A stretch of DNA of 64,000 bases, taken from contig NC_045139.1 in NCBI RefSeq assembly GCF_008831285.2, positions 5,864,704 to 5,928,703 on the forward strand. Direction: 5' to 3'. The DNA is from Nymphaea colorata. Its lineage: Eukaryota; Streptophyta; Magnoliopsida; Nymphaeales; Nymphaeaceae. Shown here in pieces: positions 51,358 through 63,130 of this stretch (within the stretch, counting starts at the first letter, position 1; each line of letters starts with the position of its first letter). The position numbers and the translations under genes were made by a program. The notes under the pieces are model-generated. The model searched no databases, had not been told where the DNA came from, and saw nothing but the letters and a program-made list of their open reading frames with translations.

Positions 51358-54300
51358 CCTAGTAGCTCATGGTTTCATGCCTTGTATTTTCAATGACACT
51401 CTCCATTTACCTTACGAACGTAACCATGAAATTCTAAAAAAGGGACTTAAGCGTACAAGCGTAAGTCAACAATCCTATAACACGAGGCGCTCGTTTGTTC
51501 TTCGTTGCCATAGAAACTGGGTCGAGTGTGCTATACGCTATGCAACAAGAAGATTAGCACCCATCAGAATCAAACAAAATGTCCCACTTATCCAACCGGG
51601 TATGTTACGCCCATTGAAGTGATCAGAAAACAGTCTTCAGCAGCCTCTTTCATATGACTTTTTAAGAGTAGAGTTTCGTTGTTAGATTTCAGTTTAATAT
51701 TAAGTCGATTGAGCTTCCCAATGTGACTAAGAAGATCATAAGTGATTCTTACGATATTATTGATTAAAAACAGAGGAGTCGTCATGTGTTCGTAGGGATA
51801 GAAGGATTCCAACTCCTCAGTTGCTATAAGACATAACCAGCTCCACACAACACATATCTGTTTATAATTTCGTGCAAGTATACGTATAAAAATATAATAG
51901 TCAAGTTCAAAAACCTGTAGGCGAGTGTCTGAATTACTTTATGAAACTTTATAATAATTAATGAACAGTTTAAAATGAAAAAAAAAAAAAAAACTCTCTC
52001 TCTTGATATGAATAAGACCATGTCTTCTACTTTTAGGATTCTCATTGAACTTTTCAAGATTGAATGCTTGATCACATTTCACCACGATGGGTGAGGTCTG
52101 TTTGACCAATATTGTCCGATGTTAGTTGTTTCCAATGTTCACACCTACTTTGCGTTGAAGTTGCCGTATCATTTTCCGGTCACCTAACGGGTCGGTCATT
52201 GGTCTAGATTTCACAGAAAGTGATAATTCAAGCATTTTTCAGCGAATTTATCATAGGCACCCTTTTTCTTAAGTCAACTGCTAAATTCTCTAGTAACTTT
52301 CAAAATTTCAATCTTAAAGTTCTCTAATAAGGTCAACCACTCTCTCTCCACTCAGTGACATTGCACATAGATTTTTTATAATTGACGTAATAAAACTGTA
52401 TGTGACGACAATTTTCGACTTGGATTTCATGCCTTTGACTTTTCTTTTATTAGTTCAGAGTTATGTGATTCAAACATTTATTTTCATTAAATTCATTGCA
52501 TAAGATCTTAGTGGCTTTTTTCAACTCACTTGATCGCTTGATTAGATGATTTTAAGGTACAATATGGTTCAATAAAACTTGGTTGCAAATAGGTTGATCA
52601 GCTGTACTACCACCCACTTGATCTAATATTGAGGGTACTCTTTGTCATGGGAACAGTTTCCGTTTTGTCATAGTTATCCAAATCAGGAAGCCGTAAGAAG
52701 TGAAGTTTGTTGAAATTTCAGGCAAACTAAAGCCTGTGCAGTTTAAGTGTAATAAATTCAAATTTGAGCTTGTTTTGATTATCCCGTTAAAGTTGAGCTG
52801 CATTTTTCGTAAAAAAAAAAACAAAATAAAATTGTGATTTTTATCCATCAACAAAGTGTCAAAACATATTGTTTGCACAACTATGATTTCTTAGATTTCT
52901 TATATTAGTGTCATTGAACCACAAATTAATTCTAGCTCGACCGTTGCCCTAAGCTTAATTACATGCATTTTTGTTTTAAATATTGGGGATTCGATGAGGC
53001 GGCTGAACTCCCCTTTTCCACTCGCCCACTTTTGGGTCAGGGCTGCTTGAAAATGTAGGTAAAAAGAAGTACACCCTTCAATTAAAGTGTAGTACATCGA
53101 TGGTTTGTAGTTTAGAAGTGGTTGGTCAAGCCATCAATGACCTCCCGACACTGACAGAACATACTTTTTTTTGTTACATTTTAATGATTTCACCAAGCTT
53201 TTAATTATATAATTGGAAAAAAAATTAGAAAGAAAGAGAGAGCTAGCTAGAGTCTGATAATTCAGTTGCATGTCGATAGTGCAATTCTTAGTACTTGACT
53301 CAATCAAGTCACCGAGCCAACCCGCTAACCTGGTTGGCTATCGATCCGAGTCTGATTCCCGAGTTTGCCAACCCGCTAACCTGGTTGGCTATCGATCCGA
53401 GTCTAGTCTGATTCCCGAGTTTGCCAACTATGAGCAAATCACAACACATGCAAGAAAAGTGTTCCTCTGAAGGTGCCTAGAACAGTCAAGAACGTGACCC
53501 ACTTGCTAGCTGCTAGGAACTCGTGAACATGTCTTGGCCTCGGAAAAAGCGTTCTTTACAAGATGCATTCAAGAACATGAACTTGAAACATTTCCGACCT
53601 TGAAATACTGATACAAAATCTGACCTAAACCAGGTCAAAGAATGGTGCATTTGCATTAGCAACTCCATCTGATCATTAATTTTGACGCACATTGTCTCTG
53701 ATCTCTCTCAATGGTACTCTAAGAATATGCAATTGAAGTTCTTTGATAGACAAGAGAGGGGAATGCATCTGAGAGTCCTACATTGATGGACAAGCAAATC
53801 AGAACCAATTATCCTATATGGATTTCACTAATCACTGAGACAAATGAAAAGTTTAACTAAACAAGTATGAAAATCTGGAGTTTCGTATTAGTCCTTTGTT
53901 GCACTCCAGACGCGGCCAGGTGGCGGTTTGCTTTATCATAAAGTGGGTAGAGGAAAAGGTGGTGAAGAAGAAGAAGAAGCATGTGACGTCGGCTTTAAAA
54001 TCTTTGGCGCAGAATGAGATGGCATATGGCTTGGCTGTTCGGTGCTTTTCTCATGGCGTCCCTCTTCTTCTTCTTCCGGTTGCCGACACCAGTACACGCA
54101 GCTAATGAATGAATTCACGGTCAGTAAAGCTTTTGAAATCGCTTGGTTTATATTGCATGCACTGTACTGTCCTGTGAAAGCGCGGCATGGTGTACTTTCG
54201 AGATGATCGACCGCGGCGATGTGACGCTTTCTAGTGTAATTTTAAAGAGAACGAAAAGATCATGCGGCATATCTTGCGTGCACTGTACTGCTTTGTGTAT

Positions 54301-55387
54301 TACCACCATGAATCACTGGACATGGATATAAATCGCACGAAAAGCCAAAGAAGTGCTTCTGATAGATGCCTTCCTCTCCCTAAAAGGAGAGGCATTCTTG
54401 AGTTGTGATCTATACGCCATATTGGATTCAGCCTTAACCCCATGCAATTGATTTGGATTAGGAGCTGGACTTGAATTTTTCTTTTCACATAGAGTCCATA
54501 TTAGACCAGGTTAAGATCCGGCATCTATATAGGATCGTGTCAGGTCTTTAGTTGAACTCAAACTCAGATTTGAAGAGTGGTGGAGCTACTTTGTAGCTGG
54601 TGTGGGTAATATCATTAAATTTCGGTTTTTTAGATATGAGTGCCCTTTAAAGTTTGAAATTTGAATTTAGAGTGTCGTTCGGCCAGAAATTTCTAGCTTC
54701 GCATGAGGTGAAGTGCCTTTTAGAGAGGTGAAAATGGTGGCGGGCACATAGGGTAAGGGGGAATTGCCAATGGTGTTGGTAATAGTTTCATGTTTAGTCA
54801 TATATATGTTTGGGACTATAGTCATGATTTTTTGAGATAGGAACCGAAGCTGCTAAGGGGCAGGTTTGAATTTGCGGATGAGGAGGTCGCGTCCAATGTG
54901 GTGGCTGAGTCGTGACATCAATGAAGTTTTAATTCGCCACTTTGTGGCTTATTAAAGCATGGTTTGTATCAAACCAGTAAGAGCAGACTCACCATATGGA
55001 CTGGGCTTTAGAGGGGTTTCTCATCATACAAACACACAATGCAGAGCAAAAGTGAAGTAAATTTCTATTATCAACTAAATTTAATGAGCCTATAGTAGTT
55101 GTTGTATGGGTTTTCTTGATGATTTTAACGACAATTCGAAGTAAATAATCCCCAATTTGAGTAGTTCCTGAACGCTCTCGACAGTAAATAATTTGAATAT
55201 CGAACGATCATATAAGAAGCACTTAAGGACAACACAACGAATTGAACCCATTCCCTTTTGCAAGCTATATGCACCTCATGCCATTTTCTCTTGCAAAGCA
55301 TTTAGGTAAGGACTGGGATAATTACAGTGACAGTGGAACTATGAAGAGGAAAAAAGGAAGCACAAGCCTTCTTTCTTTCGACTGTTT
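51225..55387. other. Intergenic DNA between MPK4-like and BCH genes
   Basis: About 4.1 kb with no gene recognised. It includes the MPK4-like promoter and leader (right of 51225), a 51/56-bp tandem duplication at 53316-53422, and at about 54570-54690 a segment (GTGGTGGAGCTACTTTGTAGCTGG...GAGTGCCCTTTAAAGTTTGAAATTTG) that resembles a decayed CAGTGGC-type repeat. Confidence 0.5.
53316..53422 (+). repeat. Tandem duplication, 51-bp and 56-bp units
   Basis: Unit 1 (53316-53366) and unit 2 (53367-53422) both run from GCCAACCCGCTAACCTGG to ATTCCCGAGTTT. Unit 2 has a 5-bp internal AGTCT-type expansion. The next bases start a third partial unit (GCCAACTATG). A diverged relative is at 35640-35745. Confidence 0.9.
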
Positions 55388-55708
55388 TTATTCTTTGGTG
55401 GAAACATGACTGCTTCTGTTATTGGAAGCCTTCATCCTTCTCCTAATCTCCTTGTCCAACTCTTCCAATCCTCCCACCTCTTCCACTTCCTACACCACAT
55501 GACAAACAAACCAGCACTAGTTCTGTAAATACCGAAGAAATGTGCTCTGGTGCCTATGAATAGAATGGTGTCCTATTTATTTGTTTGTTTATTGTGAAAC
55601 AGAACGTTCACAGGGTTGAGCCAGATTAAGTAAGCCGCATTTCCACGATCCAAGACTTTAGGACTTCAAATCCGATGATTTGATGGATCCCCAACTGATA
55701 TCTCAAGA

Positions 55709-55751
<43 letters not shown>

Positions 55752-58700
55752 ACAAGATAGATCCAAGGAGGAAAAAAAAAAAAAGCAAACCTTTGGACCA
55801 AGGAAGAGTCCATAGGGCACTCCGTCAAACTTGTCTGCGTGGTGGATCTGCAAATTAAGCATCTTTTAAGCAACCACATAAAAGGTAAGGACGGGAGGAC
55901 ATAATCAAAAGCAAGAGAACAAACACAAAACTACTTTAGTCTGGGTTTTATGTTGATGGATATCTAAAACAGAGCATACTAAATGTGCACCTCTTGCACC
56001 CTCAGGCCCAAAACGTATTAAACCATCTGTTTTTGTTAACGCCATTGAAAGAAAAAAGTAGTACCTGATGAGCAGAAGCCACGCGGCGAAGGTATGGCAC
56101 ATCGGCGATCGGCCCAACCGGAAACCTCTTGTGGACCAGACCGTCGTGCACAAACATGTAGGCCATTCCATACACCGTTATACCAAGACCCTGCATTATA
56201 TGAAGAGACCGCTTTTAGAGTGAGGAACCTAGCCATCTTCGTTTATTTTAACAGTGCAAAACTCTAAGTTGAAGATCCCTTAAATCGAACTTAAAGAGAT
56301 GTGGTGTTGCCACATTTAAGGTCAGTAAGAGTATTAAACTACTTAAAATCGTATTAAAAGCAATAGATTTATCTTGGTAAAGAGAAGAAAGGGAAAACTT
56401 ACAGCACCAAAGCACAGGCCGGGGAAGAGGCCCCTGTGAAAGAAGCCGAAGTGAAGGAGGGCAATGGCCGGCACGGCGTTGATGATGGCGAACACGTCGT
56501 TGAGTTCGAACGGACCCTCTCTCGGCCGGTGATGCGACTGAAGAAACCAAAACCGACACGCTATTAGATTAGTCCTTACTCTCTAGCTCATCTACCATAT
56601 GTCGTTTTGTTAGAATTAAAAACGTGTACTGTACTCGTTTCTTGACGTCCTTCCCTCAGAAGTATTTCGTTTTGTACTGAAACCATTTGGTCTAATCTTC
56701 TTTTTCTCCGGCGTGGGGCACCAGAAAAGGGACGCGCATGTCTTGTTCACTATTTTTGCAGCAGATTCTTGCGTACTTGGTGTTTCATTGTCTTAAAACA
56801 AATGGAATGAAAAAGTTGGCACAAAAAGCACGCATCATCTTGCTTTCCATCCATTCACCAAATTAGTTTGTTTTTCAATTTCTTGTTTGTTCTCGTGAAC
56901 TCACGATTGACTTCCAAGCAATTAATATAAGTGCTATAAGAAATTGACAAATTACACCTAGACAGTTAAATTCCATATGAAATAATTAAACATTTAACTT
57001 TACCTCATGCATAGCCCACATAGAGGCGTGCCAAAGGGCACGGTGAGCCCATCGCGCCCAGAACTCCATACCCACCTGCAGAAAATTTTCCAGCACAACA
57101 TTACCAAAACACCTCTCACATAGACGAGATCATTACCGTCATGAAACAACCACAGTTTCTGTTTCATAATATCTCGTTATACCGATTACTAAATCAATAT
57201 GAATTTGTGTTCTTACAGTACTTTTTTTTTTCTTTGAATCACTTGGTAGTCGTACATAAATTTTATTTTCTTATTGCCCTTACCTCTTGTATCTTTCAAT
57301 ATGTCAATATCAGCATTAGTGCTGGATTTTAAATTAATTTGAAAATAATAAATATAAGAATGTAAATCTGTATCAGCCTTTGTTGGCAGAGAGCTAGGAC
57401 CATATGTATGGGTCAACATGCTCCAATATAAAGTTATATGGACGATGTATCTTCAGATTTATTCTCCTTTTTCAGCTATCATATTCTCTCTCCCATAGGG
57501 GTCCCAACGCCAGGAAAGCTTTTGACCCCCCCATGAAAATCAATTAGGTGAAATAGCAAGAAGAAATCAGAAGGTACATATAAAACAAGAGTTGAAGGCC
57601 AATGAGAAAATAATATTTACAACAGTTTAAAACAAAAAATCATCCATTAACTGCCAAAGAGAGCAAAATTTGAGGGGAGGAAGGGTTGTCCTGAGAGGAC
57701 CAACTTTTTCTTTTGAAGTAGGGAAGCACTTGCCTGAAATTCTTTTCAAGCTACCAAAATCTTCTGTGAGGTTCTTGATAAGGAGCACCTTTTTCACCCT
57801 GTTCGAAGGCAATTCGTGTCGGACAGCTCTTCACCCAATAGGCAAGATCTTATCCCAGAGCGACACAACGGACTTCCACTTGTATATGAAAAAGGAAAGC
57901 AGAAAATGAACCTATTTTGTTCTTTTTCCCTAGAGAGGTAATCAAAGATATGGGAATTGGGCGACGTCTTTTGCTAATCAAATCTGTCTTTAGGAGCTAC
58001 TTTATCTTTTGATCTTAAATTCATATATATAAAGTGAAGACATTTATTGATTTAAAAATGTTCACGCTCAAGAATGTTTGACGCACAGAGCATCTAACAT
58101 CGTCCCTTCTTTTCATCTCTCTCTTAAACTCAGGTAAAGTTAGAGTTCGTCGTCAAGGGCTCTCGTACTTAAAATAAAAGGAAGGCGAGAAAAATTTGAA
58201 GGGTCTGGAATCTGAAGTTTTTTTTTTTAAACTCTGGAGAAGTTATCCAGAACAAAAGATATCATGGACAATGTCTCCAAGGGGATTCAGGACCTTCTGT
58301 TTCCCCCTCGTTGCTTGGCACCTGTAGACAGAGAGAATTCTAAAAGGCGTCAAACAGGGACCAGAGGATTCAGGTAAAACGGCACGAGCACGACTACCAG
58401 TTAGATAAATAATTGGTGGGTTAGACAGGTAGACTTGAACAAGAAGAACTTTGTAAAACTTCGCCACGGTTTTGAACAACCAGTCAGATAAACAATTTCT
58501 CGTAGAATTGGAAAAAGAAAACTTTGAATAACTATTACCACCGAGCGCACTTGAGGGCTTCAGATGAACAACAACTTCGTGAATTTAAAATATAGAAAGC
58601 TTTGCTTTGCCCGTAGCATAAATTGAATTAAAAGCGAAAAAGAACCATCTTAGCATCATTGTGTGCGTTTCTGATTCAAACACTGGGGGAAAGGGCCCCC

Positions 58701-60255
58701 TTAATCGTAGCATCAGTGTGTGCGTCTGATTGCCGTAGATTTGAAACTTAAAAATCTGAAGATGCATGTGCTTTCAGTTGATTGTTCTGTTTTTTTTTTT
58801 TTTTCCCTCTTACCGGAATCTTAACGGAAACATGAGTTTCAGATCTGCTTTTCTATGTAAAATACTCTTTCTTCCAGTCAAATATTTGACTGGGCTATAA
58901 ATTATTGGCAAATATTCGCAGATAATTTAGTTCAGAAAAAATCTTTATAAAAGAAATAACAGGAACTGAGACTTGGTTGTTTAAAGCAAGACCCCATCTT
59001 GCTCATTTTAGTACTGTGAAAATGGAACAATATCTGCCAACATGAATCACATTTTTTTTTTATTGGCCGCTGTACTAATTAAATATAATATAAAATAAGC
59101 ACCGAAATGAATCGTCAACGAGGGCGTATTCACCTTGATGGAAGGACAGAATGAGGTCGGATTCTCGAGAGCTTGGTACCATAAAAAAAGGTCCAAATTA
59201 AATGTGACGTCGTTAAGAAAGGACAAAGAAACTGCCATGTGGTAAAGGCAACTGAAAAAGTTTAGTCTTCAAAGAGTTGGTTTAGTGGGACGGTTCTGAC
59301 TTTCTGTTGATATATATAATCAATAATCAATGTTGTTGATATCGGTTCGCATCGACCCATATCAATTGATACGCTTTGTATCAATCAACTCCTTTAATTT
59401 ATTAAATCAACGTAAACTATTTAAATTATTCCATAAATCCAAAACAAAATAAAGGCGATGCATGCCAATACGCAATGATGTGTATAGTCAATATAAATTT
59501 TTATATTCAATTTATTGAGATCAATATCCGGTAGGAAATGAAAATGCATATTTACATATGTGCCCGCTTAGAGAAGAAAAAAAAAACCGAAAAATAACCA
59601 AATAGAAGAAAAGGGAGAGAAACGCACCGCGGCTCCAACGGAAAGGGCGAAGGTTCCCAACATCTCCGTCATCGGCACCTCCCCGCCCTTCTCAATCCCA
59701 ACCAATTGAAGAAAAGAAAATTAATAAAAATGAATCAAAATCAATAAAAACAATTCACCGAAAAAGTCAGGTCGGGATCTCCTCGAAGAGGAAGACGAAG
59801 ATGAGAACCTCCATTTGCCACGCGAATCTGTAGTAGACGGAAGCGGCAGCCATGGACGTGATCCCGACGCTCGAAAGTATGGCGGCCGTTAAGTAGGTGT
59901 ACCTCTCCATCTTCCTCCTCGCCGATCGCTCCATCTGCCTCTGGTTCGTCGGTGCCACAGGGAGCGTCAACTCAGGAAGCTCATTGTCCTCCTCTCCCTC
60001 CTCATTCTTCCAGAGCTCCTCCTCCGCTCCTCCTTCTCCCGATTTCTTTTCAAGTCTTAGCTTATGGTCAGCCGTTTCGTTCCTCTTCTCCATGAAGAAG
60101 CAGACGGTCAGCTTCCGCAACCCCGGCGACCTGTCGCGCCGCCGGAGGAAGAAGACGCAGCCGTTCCCGCTCGCGCCACGGAGACGGACGATCGGAACTT
60201 TACGGCAGAGGCAGCACGTCGTGGAGGCCGCAGCGGCCGAAATTCTGGCCGTCAT
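55388..60255 (-). CDS. BCH: Beta-carotene 3-hydroxylase, plastid, non-heme di-iron, 7 exons
   Basis: Minus-strand exons: 60255-59809, 59687-59628, 57075-57004, 56537-56403, 56190-56065, 55847-55791, 55489-55388. All are GT-AG and each has a length divisible by three; total 332 aa. The Ser/Ala/Arg-rich N-terminus (MTARISAAAAS) is a likely plastid transit peptide, followed by an acidic linker and a membrane segment (YLTAAILSSVGITSMAAASVYY). The four iron-binding histidine boxes are present: H180-x4-H185, H192-x2-H195-H196, H253-x4-H258, H279-x2-H282-H283. The enzyme adds hydroxyls to the beta-rings of beta-carotene to form beta-cryptoxanthin and zeaxanthin, using ferredoxin-derived electrons. 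ATG 60255 was preferred to an upstream in-frame ATG (60345) because a TATA-like TTTAAATA lies at 60348-60355. Nothing suggests loss of function. Confidence 0.96.
55709..55749. repeat. Compound (TG)n(AG)n microsatellite
   Basis: About ten TG units are followed directly by about ten AG units, inside the last intron of the BCH gene and about 40 bp from its exon 6 donor. Confidence 0.93.
57076..59627. other. Intron 2 of the BCH gene, 2.55 kb
   Basis: Unusually long next to the other BCH introns, which are all under about 470 bp apart from this one. It holds AT-rich DNA, a diverged pair of CGTAGCATCAGTGTGTGCGT-like blocks (about 58650-58735) and a TATCGGTTCGCATCGACC repeat word near 59339. A plus-strand frame at 57670-57909 (79 codons) has no recognised domain. 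It probably grew by insertion, but no element could be bounded. Confidence 0.55.
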
Positions 60256-60347
60256 CACGACGAAGAAGTCTTCTGCAAGAGAGGGGGAGAGAGAGACAGA
60301 AGGCAAATCGCTCGTCGAAGCAGAGCACCTGCACTGCCCCTGCAACT

Positions 60348-60355
60348 TATTTAAA
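60348..60355 (-). promoter_or_regulatory. TATA-like box of the BCH gene
   Basis: TTTAAATA on the minus strand, about 95 bp upstream of ATG 60255. Transcription start is expected near 60320. Confidence 0.45.
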
Positions 60356-61709
60356 TGAACGTGTACGGTTCGATCCTTCTGTTTTCAATTATTTACGAAA
60401 ATGTTCCAAACTTTTTGTCCCATTTTTTTTATCGGGATGTTATCGTCTCTGAAGTTATTGCCGTTAAATAATCTTTTATTTTCCTGGAGCCAGTTGAAAT
60501 GGAACACGGATCTCAACTTGGGGTAAGAAAATAAGTTCCCATAAAATTCTAGTGGCGAATTGTCTTGAAACTAGTATTCAAAGCCATGAAAGAATTTAAA
60601 AGGAAAAAAAAAATAGTAGCTAATATCGTGTTGATAGTTGAAAATATCGCGAGTTGATAAATTGGTATGGATCTACACAACAAACTTACTAAAAAGAAAT
60701 TAAACAATTCAAGAATTTGAACGTCCTAATATACGTTTTAGTAATAATCGGTTGTTCTAAGCTACCAATCAAGGTGATGGCCCTAAAACATGTGAGTTAA
60801 TTTTCCGAAAATTTCGTATTTATCAATTTAAAAAAATTTAAGAGCATTTGAGTGTAATCTCTTTGTGTTGTTAATGACGGATCCCGTCCTCTAATAGTTT
60901 TGATTTTGGTACGAAAAAAACTAGGAATTAAGATTACCAATTACTTAACAACCACCAATTATAAGCCCTTGCAGATCTCTCACCATCTTCAATACAAGAC
61001 TAAACGTCTCAACATAAAGGATGCTTATGTAGTTTTTAGTGATAATTAATTATCAACTTTAGTGAATGACAATCTTTGTTTGTCCAGTAATTACTTGATA
61101 CAAACATTGAGTTCTTGGGTGGGTAGGGATGCTTATGGATCATATATGAGACAACTAAATGCATTGAAACTCAGGCAACCAACCAAAGAGAAAAAGCTTA
61201 TATCAAATCCAACTTAAGAAGCACATTGTCCAATTGGTGTTTTCTTTTTCTAATGTTTGTTCAAAAGATAATAACGTCATTAGATCTTCTTTCAGTTTCT
61301 TTTCTCTATTTGCTTATTGAAAAACAATTATTTCATGGCCAAAGAAAACCAACACCGGTTTTAAAGATCGGTGGCCCGAAAAGTGCATGCTCGTCGACCT
61401 ATTTTCATTCTGTTTTCACGACTTGCAGCGTCGCGCCAAACACAAGCACCATGAACAACATTCTACACCATAAATTTTATGGTGCCTATTGCTTTCACCC
61501 TTTTGCTTAATTTAGACGAAAAGCAAACGCGGAAAAGGGGACCTTTTAACTGTTACTGTCTCTACATAATGTAGAGTTTTAAGAAAATATGATGCAGAAA
61601 ACCCCAGAAAAGAACCCATTATTTTGAAATCGTGGAACGGGTAAATTTTTTTGGCTTAAAATCTGGACAGGTGATTCACGTTTAAATGTTTCTATATACA
61701 AGCTACAAG
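60356..61709. other. Upstream region of the BCH gene, AT-rich
   Basis: No gene recognised. A 94-codon plus-strand frame at 61226-61510 has no identifiable domain. Likely promoter and spacer DNA. Confidence 0.5.
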
Positions 61710-62238
61710 TAAGGGTGAACACGAGCCGGGTCGAGCCCGAGTTCAGTCAGCTCGAGTTTGGCTCGACTAATGAAAGCTCGAGCTCGAACTCGAGAATAGC
61801 TCGATGGAAGTAGCTCGAGCTCGACTCGGCAGTTACGTGTTGAGCTCGAGCTCGACTCGATTAAAGCTCGACAAACTCGTTTGAATTGAATTGATATTCA
61901 TTGTTATGTTTTGAGCTTTAGCTCGACTCGATTAAGGCTCGACAAACTCGTTTGAATAGAATTGATATTCATCGTTACTTGTTGAGCTCGAGCTCAACTC
62001 GATTAAGGCTTGACAAACTCGTAAACTCGTTTGAATATATCGACTTGATGAAGACTCGACGAACTCGATTAAGGCTTGAGTTTGACTCGGCAGTTACATG
62101 TTGAGCTCGAACTCAACTCGATTATTTGAATGGGTCGACTCATGAACTCGAGCTTGACTCGTTAAGCAAATGACTCGGATCGAACTCGTTCACGAGCCGA
62201 GCTTTAACGAGTCGAGCTTGACTCGTTGTTCACCCCTA
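61710..62238. mobile_element. Non-autonomous hAT-type MITE, 529 bp, with intact target duplication
   Basis: The left end is TAAGGGTGAACA, and the right end TGTTCACCCCTA is its inverted repeat with one difference. The element is flanked on both sides by the identical 8-bp word GCTACAAG (61702-61709 and 62239-62246). An 8-bp duplication and TAGGGGTGAACA ends are hallmarks of hAT transposons. The interior has no ORF; it is built of GAGCTCGAGCTCGACTCG-type words and about three tandem units containing GATTAA(A/G)GCTCGACAAACTCG with TTGAAT spacers. It depends on a transposase from elsewhere. Confidence 0.88.
61840..62060. repeat. Tandem GAGCTCGA-rich units inside the MITE
   Basis: Three units of about 65-90 bp share GAGCTCGAGCTC(G/A)ACTCGATTAA, a GGCTTGACAAACTCG or GCTCGACAAACTCG block, and a TTGAATAGAATTGATATTCAT-like spacer. 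The left and right arms of the element repeat the same SacI-like palindromic words in inverted order, so the single strand could fold into a long hairpin. Confidence 0.75.
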
Positions 62239-62619
62239 GCTACAAGGTACTTGATTAACAGTCAAATGCTTATGGTGGAAGCTAGAAATGTTTTTTTCAC
62301 GAGGCACAAAATATACAACTAACAATTTTTCTGTTGGCTTTGGAACAGTGACCCGGATCTTGTGGGGCTGTCCTATATAATTAGACCCAAATTGACTGAT
62401 ATAAAACATGTAAATTCAAAGTTTCAAATTGAACTTCATACCTATCTCTGTCTACCCCTGAAGATACCCTCTCATACCCTCAAGGTTCCGTCTTTAGCCT
62501 AGCTAGTCTGGTTGATGAGCAGGTCAAAAACCTATCGTCAGTTCGACATTTCGATTATCATGGGTCTTAGGCTTCTGCAGGCAAGTTGGCTCTCTTTTTC
62601 TCTTTGTCCTGCTCTTGAT
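62239..62619. other. Spacer between the MITE and the minisatellite
   Basis: Unique-looking AT-rich sequence; nothing recognised. Confidence 0.4.
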
Positions 62620-63130
62620 ATTTCAAAGAAGAAAGAATCGAACACTCGACATGACAAGGTTTGAGAAAGACCAAGGCCTTCTTTCATTGAGATTCCAAAG
62701 AAGAAAAAAGAATTGAACACTCGACAAGACAAGGTTTGAGAAAGACCAAGGCCTTCTTTCATTGAGATTTCAAAGAAGAAGGAATTGAACACTCGACAAG
62801 ACAAGGTTTGAGAAAGACCAAGGCCTTCTTTCATTGATATTTCAAAGAAGAAGGAATTGAACACTCGACAACACAAGGTTTGAGAAAGATCAATGCCTTC
62901 TTTCATTGAGATTTCAAGGAAGAAAAAAGAATTGAACACTCGACAAGAAAGGTTTGAGAAAGACCAAGGCCTTCTTTCATTGAGATTTCAAGGAAGAAGG
63001 AATTGAACACTCGACAACACAAGGTTTGAGAAAGACCAAGGCCTTCTTTCATTGAGATTTCAAAGAAGAAAGAATCGAACACTGGACAACACAAGGTTTT
63101 AGAAAGACCAAGGGGCCTTCTTTCATCCAT
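62620..63130. repeat. 72-bp minisatellite, about seven units
   Basis: The word AACACTCGACA (with variants) recurs at 62641, 62716, 62788, 62860, 62935, 63006 and 63078, giving spacings of 75, 72, 72, 75, 71 and 72 bp. Each unit reads roughly AACACTCGACAAGACAAGG, then a TTTGAGAAAGACCAAGGCC block, then TTCTTTCATTGAGATTTCAA, then an AGAAGAA run. Because most spacings are divisible by three, the minus strand stays open for 133 codons (62939-62538) and a further 75 codons (63130-62903), with the 24-residue unit EISMKEGLGLSQTLSCR plus VFNSFFF. The frame switch matches the single 71-bp spacing. Confidence 0.92.

Noticed and set aside
57670-57909. 79-codon plus-strand frame in BCH intron 2
   Set aside because: No recognisable domain and no flanking coding blocks; may be a transposon scrap but cannot be supported.
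62538-63130. Two minus-strand frames as ordinary protein genes
   Set aside because: They consist almost wholly of minisatellite units and lack a promoter or flanking exon; described as a repeat and as a finding instead.
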